Shown: in pieces, positions 7,112 through 14,639 of the stretch
How positions within the stretch are numbered: position 1 is the first letter of the stretch
Layout: every line of letters starts with the position of its first letter
Made by a program: the position numbers and the translations under genes
Assembly (NCBI GenBank): GCA_002887195.1
Contig: PJAB01001418.1
Coordinates: forward strand, 1 to 14,639
Reading direction: 5' to 3'
DNA: 14,639 bases
Source of the DNA: Chrysochromulina parva
Lineage: Eukaryota; Haptophyta; Prymnesiales; Chrysochromulinaceae
Notes under the pieces: generated by a model
Database searches by the model: none
What the model was told of the DNA's origin: nothing
The model's input: only the letters and a program-made list of their open reading frames with translations

Positions 7112-10100
7112 TTACTTGCCACCTTGAGGCTGAGCAAGCTTCTGCAGCACGCGCGTCGTATACTGGCGCAGCATGCCATCGGGATGGGACACGAGCGGTA
7201 GCAGCGCCTTATCGAGAGCGAGAGGAGTCATGACCTCTCGGCACTCGGCGTGGCCGGCGAGGTTGCCTAGGGAGAAGACGGCGGTGCGCGAGGAGCGCAG
7301 GCGTGCGGCCACGTCGACGTTGCCACCGCCTTCGTCGTCGGCCGCCCCAGCTGCGGCCCCTCCTTTGGCGGCCGCACCCTCAGCTGGTGCCGGTGCCGCG
7401 TCCGACGGCGCAGCGAGCACCTGCAGCGCGAGCGCCAGCAACGCCTGCGGCACCTGGCGTGCGATGAGCTCGGGGGAGAGCTGCGCGCCGTTCCGGGCGA
7501 GGTTGCCGAGCGCGCCCGCCGCGTTCGCTCGCGTCTTATGGTCCAAATCGGAAAGGCACCCCACGAGCGGCTCGACGCACGATGCAAGCTCCGCGTAGAG
7601 CTCGTCGCTGTGGAATCCGGCATTGCCCACTGCGAAGCATGCGAACTTGCGCACGGCGGCGTCGGCGTCGGCGCAGCGCCGGCTGAGCAGTGGCAGCAGG
7701 GCGCCCCGCCGGAGCACATCGTAGTACCCGACCGAGTGCTTGCAAAGGTTGCCGAGCAGGTTACATGCCTTGGCGCGCACGCCGCCGTCCGCATGCCGCA
7801 GGAGGGCTGGCAGGCGCTCGCTCAGCACGCTCCCATGCACCGCTGGACTCAAGCCGATGGCGGCGGCGCCGCCGCTCGCGCCGCCGCTGGCCCTGGCGCC
7901 GGCGCCGCCGTCCGCGCCGCCGATGGCGTCGCCGATGCGTGCAATCTGGCAGAGGATGAGAAGGGCGTCGGTGAGCGTGGCCGTTGCACGTGCGGGCGCG
8001 AGCATGCGCCGGAGCGTAGGTGGAGCCACACCGCCAAGTGCAACGTACTGCTGCGCAAAGTGCGTCGAGCCGAGCACGAGGCGAGCCATCAAGCCCACTG
8101 CCACCTGAGGATCATGTGGCTCCGCGAGCGGCGTCGACATCAGCAGTGCCCCCAGCAGCTCACCACTGTACATGGCTTGCTGAAGCGCCACGAGGGCCTG
8201 TGCTGAGCGCTCACCGCGCGACCCAAATGGCACATACAGTGTCAAGCTCACCGCGTTGAGCAGGGCCGAGGCGGCGCCCGCGCCGCCGCCGCGTGCAGTC
8301 GCGACGAGCCGCACCTCGCGCAGCGGCGCGGCCGGTCGCCAGGGGCCAGCGGTGGCACCCATCGTGGCGGTGGTGCTTCCGAGCGGCTCGGTGCGCTCGA
8401 GTAGGTGCATTAGCGCCGCGAGGAGCCCCGAGTGAAGCAGCTTGCCAGCGGAGACCTCTGCATACTTGGAGAGCCCCTCGTGCGCGGCGCGTACAAGCAT
8501 GAGCGTCCCGACGATGGAGAGCAGCGGCGGCGGCTCCGGCGGGCCGTTGGCGGCACTGAGCGCGGCGGCGGCGGCGACGGCAGCCCCGGAGGTCAAAGCC
8601 GAGGTGGTGGAGCCAGTGTGGACTAGTGAGCCTTGCGAGACGGTGCGCAGCGCACCCGCCAGAGCGCGCCAGAGCGAACTCTTACCTAGGGGAGCGAGGT
8701 GCGCGTGCTTGCGGGGTAACCGGCTCAGAAGGCGCTGGAGGAGCGCCGCCAAGCCATCGGCCGCGCGCGTGTGCGGCAATCCGAAGGCCGTACCCTCAGC
8801 CGTCCGGAGTGCCTCGTCGGCCGCGACGGCGGCGGCCGGGTGCAGCAGCCACTCGAGCCACGCGAGGGCGCGAGAGACAGCGCCGCTGTCGCCCACATCG
8901 GCCTGCAGAGCCGCGAGCACGTCGTGCGCGCTCACGTCAGTCCGCAGCAGCTCGGCGAGGCAGCCGGATGCGACGCTGGCCAGGACGGCGGCACGGCCAC
9001 CGTCGCTTGGGGAGCCGGCGGCCGAGGACGGCTCTGTGGGCGATGGGAGGATGGCGGGCAGGAAAGTGAACGGGTGCTGGTCGGCGGCGGTGGGCGGCTG
9101 CGAGGGCGGCGGCACGAGCGGCGGCGCTGTCGCCAGCCAGCGTACGAGCGTCGGCAGGTGCGGTGACGAGCACAGCACGGCCGCGGAACGCGTCTGCTGC
9201 GATCCGTGGGAGAGGAGCAGGTTGAGAAGCAGCATCGCCAGCAGCGCCGCCACCTCTCCGCCCGTCTCGTCTCTCTCCTTCCAGGGGGCCACTACGGTCG
9301 GGCGCGCCTCCGCAGCAGCCGTCACCACTCCCCAGAGCGCCAGTTGGGTGAGCTCGTCGGTGGCGAGCGCCGCAGCGAGCGCCGGCTGCGCACGGCCCAC
9401 GCTCAGCAACAATCGGAGAGTCGGGAGAGGCAAGCGCCCCATCCAGCCGGCGACGCGCGAACGGTACGCAAGCAGGTGCTGGCCGACCGCGCAGCAGAGT
9501 GAATGCCCCGCCTGCGAGTGCGGGCCCAGAGCCTCATTGTCCGACTCGGGCGCCGCCGCGGAGCGAGCGTGCGATGGGCGCGCGGGCGGCGGCGGCGGCG
9601 GCGACGGTGCCTCATCCACGGGCGTGTGCACGACGGCGCTCAGGAGGCTGAGCGCCGAGGCGGGCGCCTCGTCCAGCAGGTCACACAGGGCGCGGAGCGC
9701 GGGCGGCGTGCGCGCGAGCTGCGAGCGCATGGCGCTGATCGTGAGGGCCTCGGCGCGCTGCAGCCCCTCCAGTTGAGTGAGCGCGTCGATCCGCGTGGCA
9801 GGGCTCTCGAGCGCTTGTAGCAGCTTCGCCACCCGCGCTTCCACCCCAGTAAGAGCCGCGTCGAGGCCCGCGTCCGCCGCGCACGCGGCATTGCTGCCGC
9901 TCGGCGCTGTGGCCGCGCGTGGCACCGACGGCAGGAAGCGCTCGGGAAGGGCCGCCGCTGCCATGCTGCTGCCGCCGTCGCCTTGGCGTTCGACATGGCG
10001 CTCGACAGCGTTGGTCGTAAGCGGCGGCGCGCGAAGCGAAGGCAGAGTGAGCGCCGTAGTGAGCGGCGACGGCACCGAAGGAATGTCACGCCGTGGCGGC

Positions 10101-12853
10101 GGGGTGCCCTCGGGCGTAGCACCCTCGGTCAGCCGCAGCCGACCTATCGGGGTCACGTCCATGGCGCGCGGCACCGCCGTGCGCCGACCCACACCCGTCT
10201 CGTGCACGCCAGCCGAGCCAGCCGAGCCGGCAGAGGGCGCACTAGCGGAGGAGGGGGCCACTCCCGACGCCGTGGGCGACTGCTGCCAGCCCGCGGTGGG
10301 GTCCGGGGAGACGAGTCGGGTGTGCGCATGATTGGCGCAGCAGGGCGTGAGAGCGGTCGGTGTCTCGGCCTTGGCACCCCCGGCGCCGACCACTGCCCCA
10401 CGATGTTTGGGCAGCGGCGGAGTGCCGTTGGGCTCGTGGGAGCCTCTCGCCACACCCTCCACGGCAACGCCGGCACCCGCCACGGTGCCTGAGAGCATAG
10501 TAGGCGAGGCTGGGCTCGCAGCGGTCAGCGATAGGTGCCGAGGGGGCGGCAGGGGCGTGGCCGTCGTCACGGGCGGGCGGAGTGGCACATGGCCGCCGAA
10601 GGAGGCGGCCGCAGCCTCTTGCGCGGCCACTCCCCGGGCGGCCCTCATGTGCTGCAGCCCACGATCCATGCTGCGGTCTGGCGCACTGCAAGTGGCGCCA
10701 TCGCCAGCCGCCCCGGTCCCCGTCCAGTCGAGCGCCGTCGCAGTGCGCTCCAGCAGGCGTGACGCCTCGGCCGAGGGGCAGCCCTCCCAGTTGCTACCGC
10801 CGCTGCCTCTAGCTTCGCCGAAGAGCTCGACCGGTCGCACCGCCATGGGCTCCATCGGCTCCAAGCTCGGCTGCGACGGGCTGCGCGCATCGGCCGAGGC
10901 GGGCCGCTGGGGCAGCGGCGGTGGCATGGCGATCGCTGCCCCATGCGCCTCCTCCTCCCCCGTCTCAGCCCGAGAGGCCGTCTGCCCTGCCTCTCTCATG
11001 CGCGAATGCGAGGCAGGCTCCGCCGTGGAAGGGCGCGGCGGCGGCGTCCGCGCCCCCCTGCTGGCGCCGTCTAGGGTCGCCGCCACGGCCGCCGACACTG
11101 CCGCTCCGCCCAGCGTGGTGCCGAGCAGCATGCCCGCAGCATCGGTGTCACGCGCCCCCTCGGGCGACAGAGGCGACTGCAACGAGGCAGCCACAGAGGC
11201 CATGCTCGGAGCTGCGCCGCCAGCCTTGCCTCCCTGCAAGCTTGTCGAGGCGGCCGCGACTTCTGCGGGAAGGAGCGTCGATTGCAAGCCGCCGTTGGAG
11301 CGCGGCGCCACCACCGCCGCCGCGCCAGCCGCAGGATAGGCCGGCGGCCTCTTCTCTGGGGCCCCACCGGCGCCCACGGTAGCGCCCAAGGCAGCGGTCG
11401 GTGGCTGGCCAGGCCAGCTGTGGGCCTCAGCGCCCTTGGTCGCACCGGACGGTCCGCCAGTCGACTTGAGGTTCTCCTCGGCATCGACTTCGCGTCGGGG
11501 GCGTATCGACGGCGCGCTGGCCTCGGCCTTGCGCTTGGGCGCCTGCTGGGATGTGGCGGCCGAGCTGGGAGCAACCTCCCTTGGCGCGGGCCTTCCACAG
11601 GCACCGGCACCGGCGCCCGCAGCCGGGCCAATCGCTGCCTCGCCCGCCGGAAGGGCGCTGCCGCGCCGTGCGGTGCGGCCGGGTGGCTTCTCCGCATGTT
11701 GACCTCTGTAACCGCTGATGACCGCTGCTGACCTCTGATTGCCTCCCTCATCAGGTGGCTTCTCCGCGGGCGAGGCGGCGCCGCGCCGCCCTCGTCGGCG
11801 CTCACCTGCTGCAGCAACGCTCGCGGCTGCGCCATCCCCGGCCGCCCTGCAGCTCGCCGCGTGCGCGTTCGCCTCCTCCTCGTGCACCGCTGCCGTGGCA
11901 GCGTCGGCCTCGGCGCCGGGCCTCACGGGCTGTGGCTGCTCGGGCGCCGCGGGGGTCCCCTCGGTGAAGTCGTTACTCGCGAGCCTCGGCAGCACAGAAA
12001 GGAACATGTGTGGGTTGTCCCGGCGCAGCTGCAGCGCATGTGCGGGCGCGCGCAGCCCGCGGCTGGGCGACACGGCTCCGGCGATGAAGGGATGCTGCAG
12101 CAGGTGCGGCCAGCCTAGTCGGTGCTCGGGGTTCTTGCGCAGTAGCCCCGAGAGGAACGAACGGAACGATGGGCTCATCTGCGGCGGGAACTGCACTTCC
12201 TGCTGCACGATGAGCGAGATGAGCGTGTAGATGTTGTTGGTGTAAAAGGGCGGCTGGCCGGCAAAGAGTTCGAAGAGGATGATGCCGAGCGACCACAGGT
12301 CCGCGCGGTGGTCGTACGGCTGCTCCTGCACGAGCTCCGGCGACATGTACAGCGGCGTCCCCTTGATGGACGTGAGCACCGTAGTGTGCTGCGACATGGC
12401 GCGAGCGAAGCCAAAGTCGCAGAGCATGACACGCGAACCGGCGCCGAGGAGCACGTTCTGCGGCTTCATGTCGCGGTGGATGACACGGTTCGAGTGCAGG
12501 TAGTAGAGCGCCTGCACGAGCTGCCGAGCGATGATGCGCACCTCCTCCTCAGGCAGCGAGCGGTCATCCTCGAGCACCTCGAAGAGCTCGCCCTGGGCGT
12601 ACTCAGTGACGACAATGATCTCCGACTCGGTCTCGAAGTAGTCGAGCATGAGCACGATGTTCTCGTGCTGCAGCGTGCGCAGGATCTCGATCTCCTGCCG
12701 AAGAGCCTGCAGATCACGGTCAGAGCGGCCACCGGTCGGGATGAACTTGAGCGCGACCACCTGACCGCAGAACTTACGCCGACCCTTGTACACCTTGCCA
12801 AAGGAGCCCTCGCCGATAAGCTCGAGCACAATGTACCGGTCGAGGCCCTCCAT
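7112..12853 (-). CDS. Fused/STK36/TIO-type Ser/Thr kinase with C-terminal armadillo repeats
   Basis: The start is ATG at 12853 ([20 protein letters not shown]), exactly where Fused-family kinases begin; the frame is open upstream only through a GTG. It is one exon of 1913 codons. The kinase domain is at about 7-257 with all catalytic residues: glycine loop GEGSFG (14-19), VALK Lys36, alpha-C Glu54, HRDMKPQN (Asp128, Asn133), DFG (146-148), and activation-loop [13 protein letters not shown]. About 260-1000 is a Pro/Ala/Ser-rich disordered linker. About 1000-1913 is helical repeats, with clear armadillo repeats after 1680 ([45 protein letters not shown]), closely matching the plant TIO and animal STK36 C-terminus. 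Relatives act in motile-cilium central-pair assembly, cytokinesis or Hedgehog signalling. It is about 600 residues longer than STK36 or TIO (about 1300), owing to the linker, which also holds a reversed introner-like insert at residues 363-386. Orthology is firm; the biological role is inferred. Confidence 0.92.
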   Translation of the reverse strand: MEGLDRYIVLELIGEGSFGKVYKGRRKFCGQVVALKFIPTGGRSDRDLQALRQEIEILRTLQHENIVLMLDYFETESEIIVVTEYAQGELFEVLEDDRSLPEEEVRIIARQLVQALYYLHSNRVIHRDMKPQNVLLGAGSRVMLCDFGFARAMSQHTTVLTSIKGTPLYMSPELVQEQPYDHRADLWSLGIILFELFAGQPPFYTNNIYTLISLIVQQEVQFPPQMSPSFRSFLSGLLRKNPEHRLGWPHLLQHPFIAGAVSPSRGLRAPAHALQLRRDNPHMFLSVLPRLASNDFTEGTPAAPEQPQPVRPGAEADAATAAVHEEEANAHAASCRAAGDGAAASVAAAGERRRGRRGAASPAEKPPDEGGNQRSAAVISGYRGQHAEKPPGRTARRGSALPAGEAAIGPAAGAGAGACGRPAPREVAPSSAATSQQAPKRKAEASAPSIRPRREVDAEENLKSTGGPSGATKGAEAHSWPGQPPTAALGATVGAGGAPEKRPPAYPAAGAAAVVAPRSNGGLQSTLLPAEVAAASTSLQGGKAGGAAPSMASVAASLQSPLSPEGARDTDAAGMLLGTTLGGAAVSAAVAATLDGASRGARTPPPRPSTAEPASHSRMREAGQTASRAETGEEEAHGAAIAMPPPLPQRPASADARSPSQPSLEPMEPMAVRPVELFGEARGSGGSNWEGCPSAEASRLLERTATALDWTGTGAAGDGATCSAPDRSMDRGLQHMRAARGVAAQEAAAASFGGHVPLRPPVTTATPLPPPRHLSLTAASPASPTMLSGTVAGAGVAVEGVARGSHEPNGTPPLPKHRGAVVGAGGAKAETPTALTPCCANHAHTRLVSPDPTAGWQQSPTASGVAPSSASAPSAGSAGSAGVHETGVGRRTAVPRAMDVTPIGRLRLTEGATPEGTPPPRRDIPSVPSPLTTALTLPSLRAPPLTTNAVERHVERQGDGGSSMAAAALPERFLPSVPRAATAPSGSNAACAADAGLDAALTGVEARVAKLLQALESPATRIDALTQLEGLQRAEALTISAMRSQLARTPPALRALCDLLDEAPASALSLLSAVVHTPVDEAPSPPPPPPARPSHARSAAAPESDNEALGPHSQAGHSLCCAVGQHLLAYRSRVAGWMGRLPLPTLRLLLSVGRAQPALAAALATDELTQLALWGVVTAAAEARPTVVAPWKERDETGGEVAALLAMLLLNLLLSHGSQQTRSAAVLCSSPHLPTLVRWLATAPPLVPPPSQPPTAADQHPFTFLPAILPSPTEPSSAAGSPSDGGRAAVLASVASGCLAELLRTDVSAHDVLAALQADVGDSGAVSRALAWLEWLLHPAAAVAADEALRTAEGTAFGLPHTRAADGLAALLQRLLSRLPRKHAHLAPLGKSSLWRALAGALRTVSQGSLVHTGSTTSALTSGAAVAAAAALSAANGPPEPPPLLSIVGTLMLVRAAHEGLSKYAEVSAGKLLHSGLLAALMHLLERTEPLGSTTATMGATAGPWRPAAPLREVRLVATARGGGAGAASALLNAVSLTLYVPFGSRGERSAQALVALQQAMYSGELLGALLMSTPLAEPHDPQVAVGLMARLVLGSTHFAQQYVALGGVAPPTLRRMLAPARATATLTDALLILCQIARIGDAIGGADGGAGARASGGASGGAAAIGLSPAVHGSVLSERLPALLRHADGGVRAKACNLLGNLCKHSVGYYDVLRRGALLPLLSRRCADADAAVRKFACFAVGNAGFHSDELYAELASCVEPLVGCLSDLDHKTRANAAGALGNLARNGAQLSPELIARQVPQALLALALQVLAAPSDAAPAPAEGAAAKGGAAAGAADDEGGGNVDVAARLRSSRTAVFSLGNLAGHAECREVMTPLALDKALLPLVSHPDGMLRQYTTRVLQKLAQPQGGK
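11682..11767 (+). mobile_element. Introner-like insertion, antisense and in frame inside the kinase gene
   Basis: GGTGGCTTCTCCGC occurs at 11682-11695 and again at 11754-11767, exactly 72 bp apart. Between them the + strand reads CTGATGACCG, CTCTGATTGCC and CCCTCATCAG, the same words and ending as the minus-strand introns of the neighbouring gene. Read on the + strand it has the full intron form GTGGC...CATCAG (11683-11754), but the kinase is transcribed from the other strand. The insert has no stop in the kinase frame and is a multiple of three, adding 24 codons (residues 363-386, with AEKPP repeated on both sides). A rival reading is a minus-strand GT-AG intron at 11728-11805 (78 nt, also in frame) that would remove part of it. 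Confidence 0.7.
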
Positions 12854-13172
12854 ATGATGCACCTCTATTGGCGCGGGAGTCGGCGTCGTGAGCGGGAACA
12901 CGTCAATCAACACAGCACTGTTTGTCGGAAGCGAAGGAACTTTGCCATCATAATCTCACATGCACATGTACATGTACACTAGATGACGTCGAGTTCACAT
13001 TCGCCAAGTCGCCCACTACAACGCGCGTCCTTCTTTGTGTGGCGACGAGAGGTCGGCGCCGCGGCGTCCCGCTCGCTGCGCCCTGTCGGCGGCGAAACCC
13101 CAATCCTGACTCCCTTTGTCTTTTTTTTCTTCGCCCCGACAGGACAGGCGGCAGAGCCGCAGCCGCAGCAGC
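12854..13172. promoter_or_regulatory. Divergent promoter region between kinase and PSMA3 genes
   Basis: The two start codons face away from each other across 319 bp, so one short region must serve both. Bases 12959-12977 form CACATGTACATGTAC repeats containing the palindrome ACATGTACATGT (12964-12975). TGACGTC, a CRE-like core with the palindrome GACGTC, lies at 12984-12990. Bases 13112-13142 form a pyrimidine tract ending CCCCGACAG|G, which looks like a 3' splice site; a 5'UTR intron in the proteasome gene is possible, but no donor stands out. No TATA box was seen. Confidence 0.45.
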
Positions 13173-14044
13173 ATGTCGTCCATTGGCACCGGCTACGATC
13201 AGTCGACAACCACCTTCTCGCCCGATGGGCGCGTCTTCCAAGTGGAGTACGCGACCAAGGCGGTCGACATTAGCAGCACGGCGGTGGGGATCCGATGCAA
13301 GGACGGCGTCGTCATGTGCGTCGAGAAGCCGAAGCTCTCCAAGATGCTCGTCGAGGGCACCAACCGTCGCATCATGACGGTGGACAAGCACTCCGGCATC
13401 TGCATCTCCGGCATGATCGCGGACGCGCGGCAGATTGTCAACTACGGGCGGCGCGAGGCTACGGGCTACCTCGACTTCAGTGGCAGCCCGATCCCGGGCT
13501 CAGTGCTCGCCAGCCGCATCTCGATGATGATGCACACGTACACGCTCTACTGGTGCGCGGGGCTGCACCGCACCGCACCGGAATGCCTGCCCCCCCTCCT
13601 TGCTCCTCGCGCGTGCGCGCACCGATCGCGCGGCTTGACGCGCCCCATCGCGTCCGTGTACCTCGCCGCCGCAGGACTGTGCGGCCCTTTGGGGCGAGCG
13701 TGCTGATCGCGAGCTACGCCGAGGAGGGGCCGCAGCTGTACAGTGTGGACCCCTCGGGCGTTTCGTACCGGTACTTCGCGACTGCGATCGGCAAGGGCAA
13801 GAACGGCGCCAAGTCACAGCTCGAGAAGCTCGACCTGACCACACTCACCGCGCGTGAGGCCGTCATCGAGGCCGCCAAGGTCATCTACTCGCAGCATGAC
13901 CCGTCGAAGGAGAAGCCCATCGAGCTCGAGATCTCGTGGGTGTGCGACGAGTCGAACAAGATGCACCAGCTCGTGCCACCCGCGCTGCACGCCGAGGCCG
14001 AGGCCGCCGCCAAGGCCTACCGTGAGGCGATGGACGACGACTAG
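13173..14044 (+). CDS. PSMA3: 20S proteasome subunit alpha-7 (PSMA3 type), 2 exons
   Basis: Exons 13173-13552 and 13675-14044 join (TG|G, phase 2) to 249 residues, close to the usual 250-255. The start MSSIGTGYDQSTTTFSPDGR matches the alpha-7 N-terminus almost exactly, and FSPDGRVFQVEYATKAV is the alpha-subunit signature of the helix that gates the 20S channel. GIRCKDGVV, ISGMIADAR, HTYTLYW-TVRPFGASVL and DPSGVSYRYFATAIGKG follow in family order, and splicing is needed to give TVRPFG. The C-terminus is acidic (AMDDD), as in other alpha-7 subunits. Alpha subunits are not proteolytic; this one sits in the outer ring of the core particle and helps bind regulators, in cytosol and nucleus. The gene is divergent from the kinase gene. 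I rate this near certain. Confidence 0.96.
13553..13674 (+). other. Intron of PSMA3 gene, 122 nt, not introner-like
   Basis: Donor CTACTG|GTGCGC and acceptor GCCGCCGCAG|GACTGTG give canonical GT-AG ends and restore the conserved TLYxxVRPFG segment. Its interior is GC-rich and lacks the CTGATG/CATCAG words of the introns in the PH/MUN-like gene, so two intron classes coexist in the window. Confidence 0.88.
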
Positions 14045-14480
14045 CGCTCTTTGCGCGCGCACGCGAGCGAGCGAGAGAGCGAGAGAGGGGCGCACAGGCA
14101 CGAGCTCTGCAGGGGGGCCGTGTGTGAGCGCGCATGAAGCCGCAGACATTGCTGAATTGTGTATTGGATTCAGACGCGAGTGGCCAGTTTTGTCGTAAGG
14201 TGACAGTATCACTCGTTTTCAATTCAATTCACACCTCTACTCACTTCGACACTTCTCGAAGCGGCTGGAGGGTGCGGCGGGGCGCGGCGCGGCGGGCGGG
14301 CAGTGGTGCGGCCCGGACTGGGACTCTCCGTGACTCTCCCGCCGCCCCCGATCGCCCTTTGCTGAGGCTTTAGCCGCACCCGACCCGCCCGGACCGTCGA
14401 ATTCGAAATTGTGCATTGAGCTGTCTCTTTTGCCGCGCGCTTTATTTGTTCACAGCCTGGTTTTTCTTCACGCTGCACAG
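14045..14480. other. Downstream of PSMA3; possible short first exon and intron of the next gene
   Basis: After the PSMA3 stop come a GA-rich run (14065-14090) and mixed GC-rich DNA. An ATG at 14134 opens MKPQTLLNCVLDSDASGQFC and ends at a good donor (C|GTAAGG, 14194/14195). The sequence before 14481 is a pyrimidine tract and CACAG acceptor. These join in frame to the repeat-coding exon at the right edge, but the ATG is only 90 bp from the PSMA3 stop, so this could equally be PSMA3 3'UTR. No RNA gene is seen. Confidence 0.35.
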
Positions 14481-14639
14481 TCGCGGATGAGGACGAGGAA
14501 GGCGGCCTAGAGGCGGAGCTGGCGGCCGAGAAGGCGGCGGACCCGATGAACGAGCTTGTCGCCGGCATGGCCGCCGAGAAGGCGGAGTTGGCGGCCGAGA
14601 AGGCGGCGGACCCGATGAACGAGCTTGTCGCCGGCATGG
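14481..14639 (+). CDS. Partial exon encoding 23-residue Ala/Glu/Lys repeats (runs off right edge)
   Basis: The exon is inferred to start after the acceptor TTTTTCTTCACGCTGCACAG (14461-14480). The frame reads ADEDEEGGLEAELAAEKAAD and continues as repeats AELAAEKAADPMNELVAGM to the window end without a stop. A 61-nt upstream exon (14134-14194) would supply a start codon and the right phase, but is speculative. The repeats look helical and charged, similar in style to the left-edge coiled-coil frame but not in sequence. The antisense strand is also open, which is common for such GC-rich repeats; the splice acceptor and charge pattern favour the + strand. Family not recognised. Confidence 0.35.
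14513..14639 (+). repeat. 69-bp tandem repeat at right edge
   Basis: The unit at 14513-14581 is followed by 58 bases of a second copy (14582-14639) with a single C/T difference, cut by the window edge. It encodes 23 residues per unit, so more copies may follow outside. Confidence 0.9.

Noticed and set aside
6838..7179. Minus-strand frame with two hydrophobic runs, a possible small membrane protein or alternative 3' exon of the kinase
   Set aside because: It overlaps the conserved kinase C-terminus in another frame. The kinase ends naturally after its last armadillo repeat, and no supporting acceptor or family match was seen. A GTAAGC at the kinase stop keeps a small doubt.
8442..9776. 444-codon open frame on the + strand inside the kinase gene
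   Set aside because: It is antisense to a well-conserved kinase/armadillo gene; the translation is Arg/Ser/Ala-rich without motifs. Long antisense frames are expected in GC-rich coding DNA.
10332..11339. 335-codon + strand frame opposite the kinase linker
   Set aside because: It is low-complexity Ala/Pro/Ser composition with no domain, and is explained as the mirror of the linker.
12854..12913. Upstream start for the kinase at a GTG (12913)
   Set aside because: GTG is not a normal eukaryotic start, and family members begin at the Met of MEGLDRY (12853).
13116..13172. N-terminal extension of the proteasome subunit
   Set aside because: The only upstream start is a TTG in a pyrimidine tract; MSSIGTGYD is the conserved alpha-7 N-terminus.

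Overview
The window is GC-rich nuclear DNA from a eukaryote, most likely a unicellular alga or other flagellated protist. It carries spliced genes, a eukaryotic 20S proteasome alpha subunit, a Fused/TIO-type kinase and Ala/Gly/Pro-rich proteins. Its short introns are built from one repeated vocabulary (CTCTGATTGCC, CTCTGATGAG, CTCATCAG), the pattern of introner-type intron families. A haptophyte would fit, but that is a guess from style; no marker here fixes the lineage. I see no rRNA, tRNA, CRISPR array, or transposase.

Layout. (1) 1-527, + strand: an Ala-rich coiled-coil protein, probably entering from the left edge. (2) 528-934: convergent intergenic DNA with G-rich repeats, then an AT-rich patch. 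(3) 935-6637, - strand: a four-exon gene for a protein of about 1770 residues with synuclein/LEA-like 11-residue repeats, an Ala/Val-rich hydrophobic stretch, two PH domains and a C-terminal part that looks like the MUN (Munc13/CAPS) exocytosis module. (4) 6638-7111: intergenic DNA with a perfect 16-bp palindrome between 14-bp direct repeats. (5) 7112-12853, - strand: a 1913-codon uninterrupted frame for a Fused/STK36/TIO kinase (N-terminal kinase, very long disordered linker, C-terminal armadillo repeats). (6) 12854-13172: a divergent promoter region. (7) 13173-14044, + strand: proteasome subunit alpha-7 (PSMA3 type), two exons. (8) 14045-14639: downstream DNA and the probable beginning of another + strand gene made of 23-residue repeats.

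No operon logic applies. The kinase (cilia or cytokinesis in known relatives), the possible exocytosis factor and the proteasome subunit are separate nuclear genes, although kinase and PSMA3 may share a promoter.

The most striking signal is the introner-like family. Three copies are introns of the PH/MUN gene, one of them bounded by a 23-bp near-perfect target duplication that supplies the 5' splice site. A fourth copy lies backwards inside the kinase coding sequence with a 14-bp duplication, is 72 bp long, keeps the frame and so appears to add 24 residues to the protein. The second is the unusual PH/MUN protein, in which one PH domain seems to interrupt the MUN-like region.
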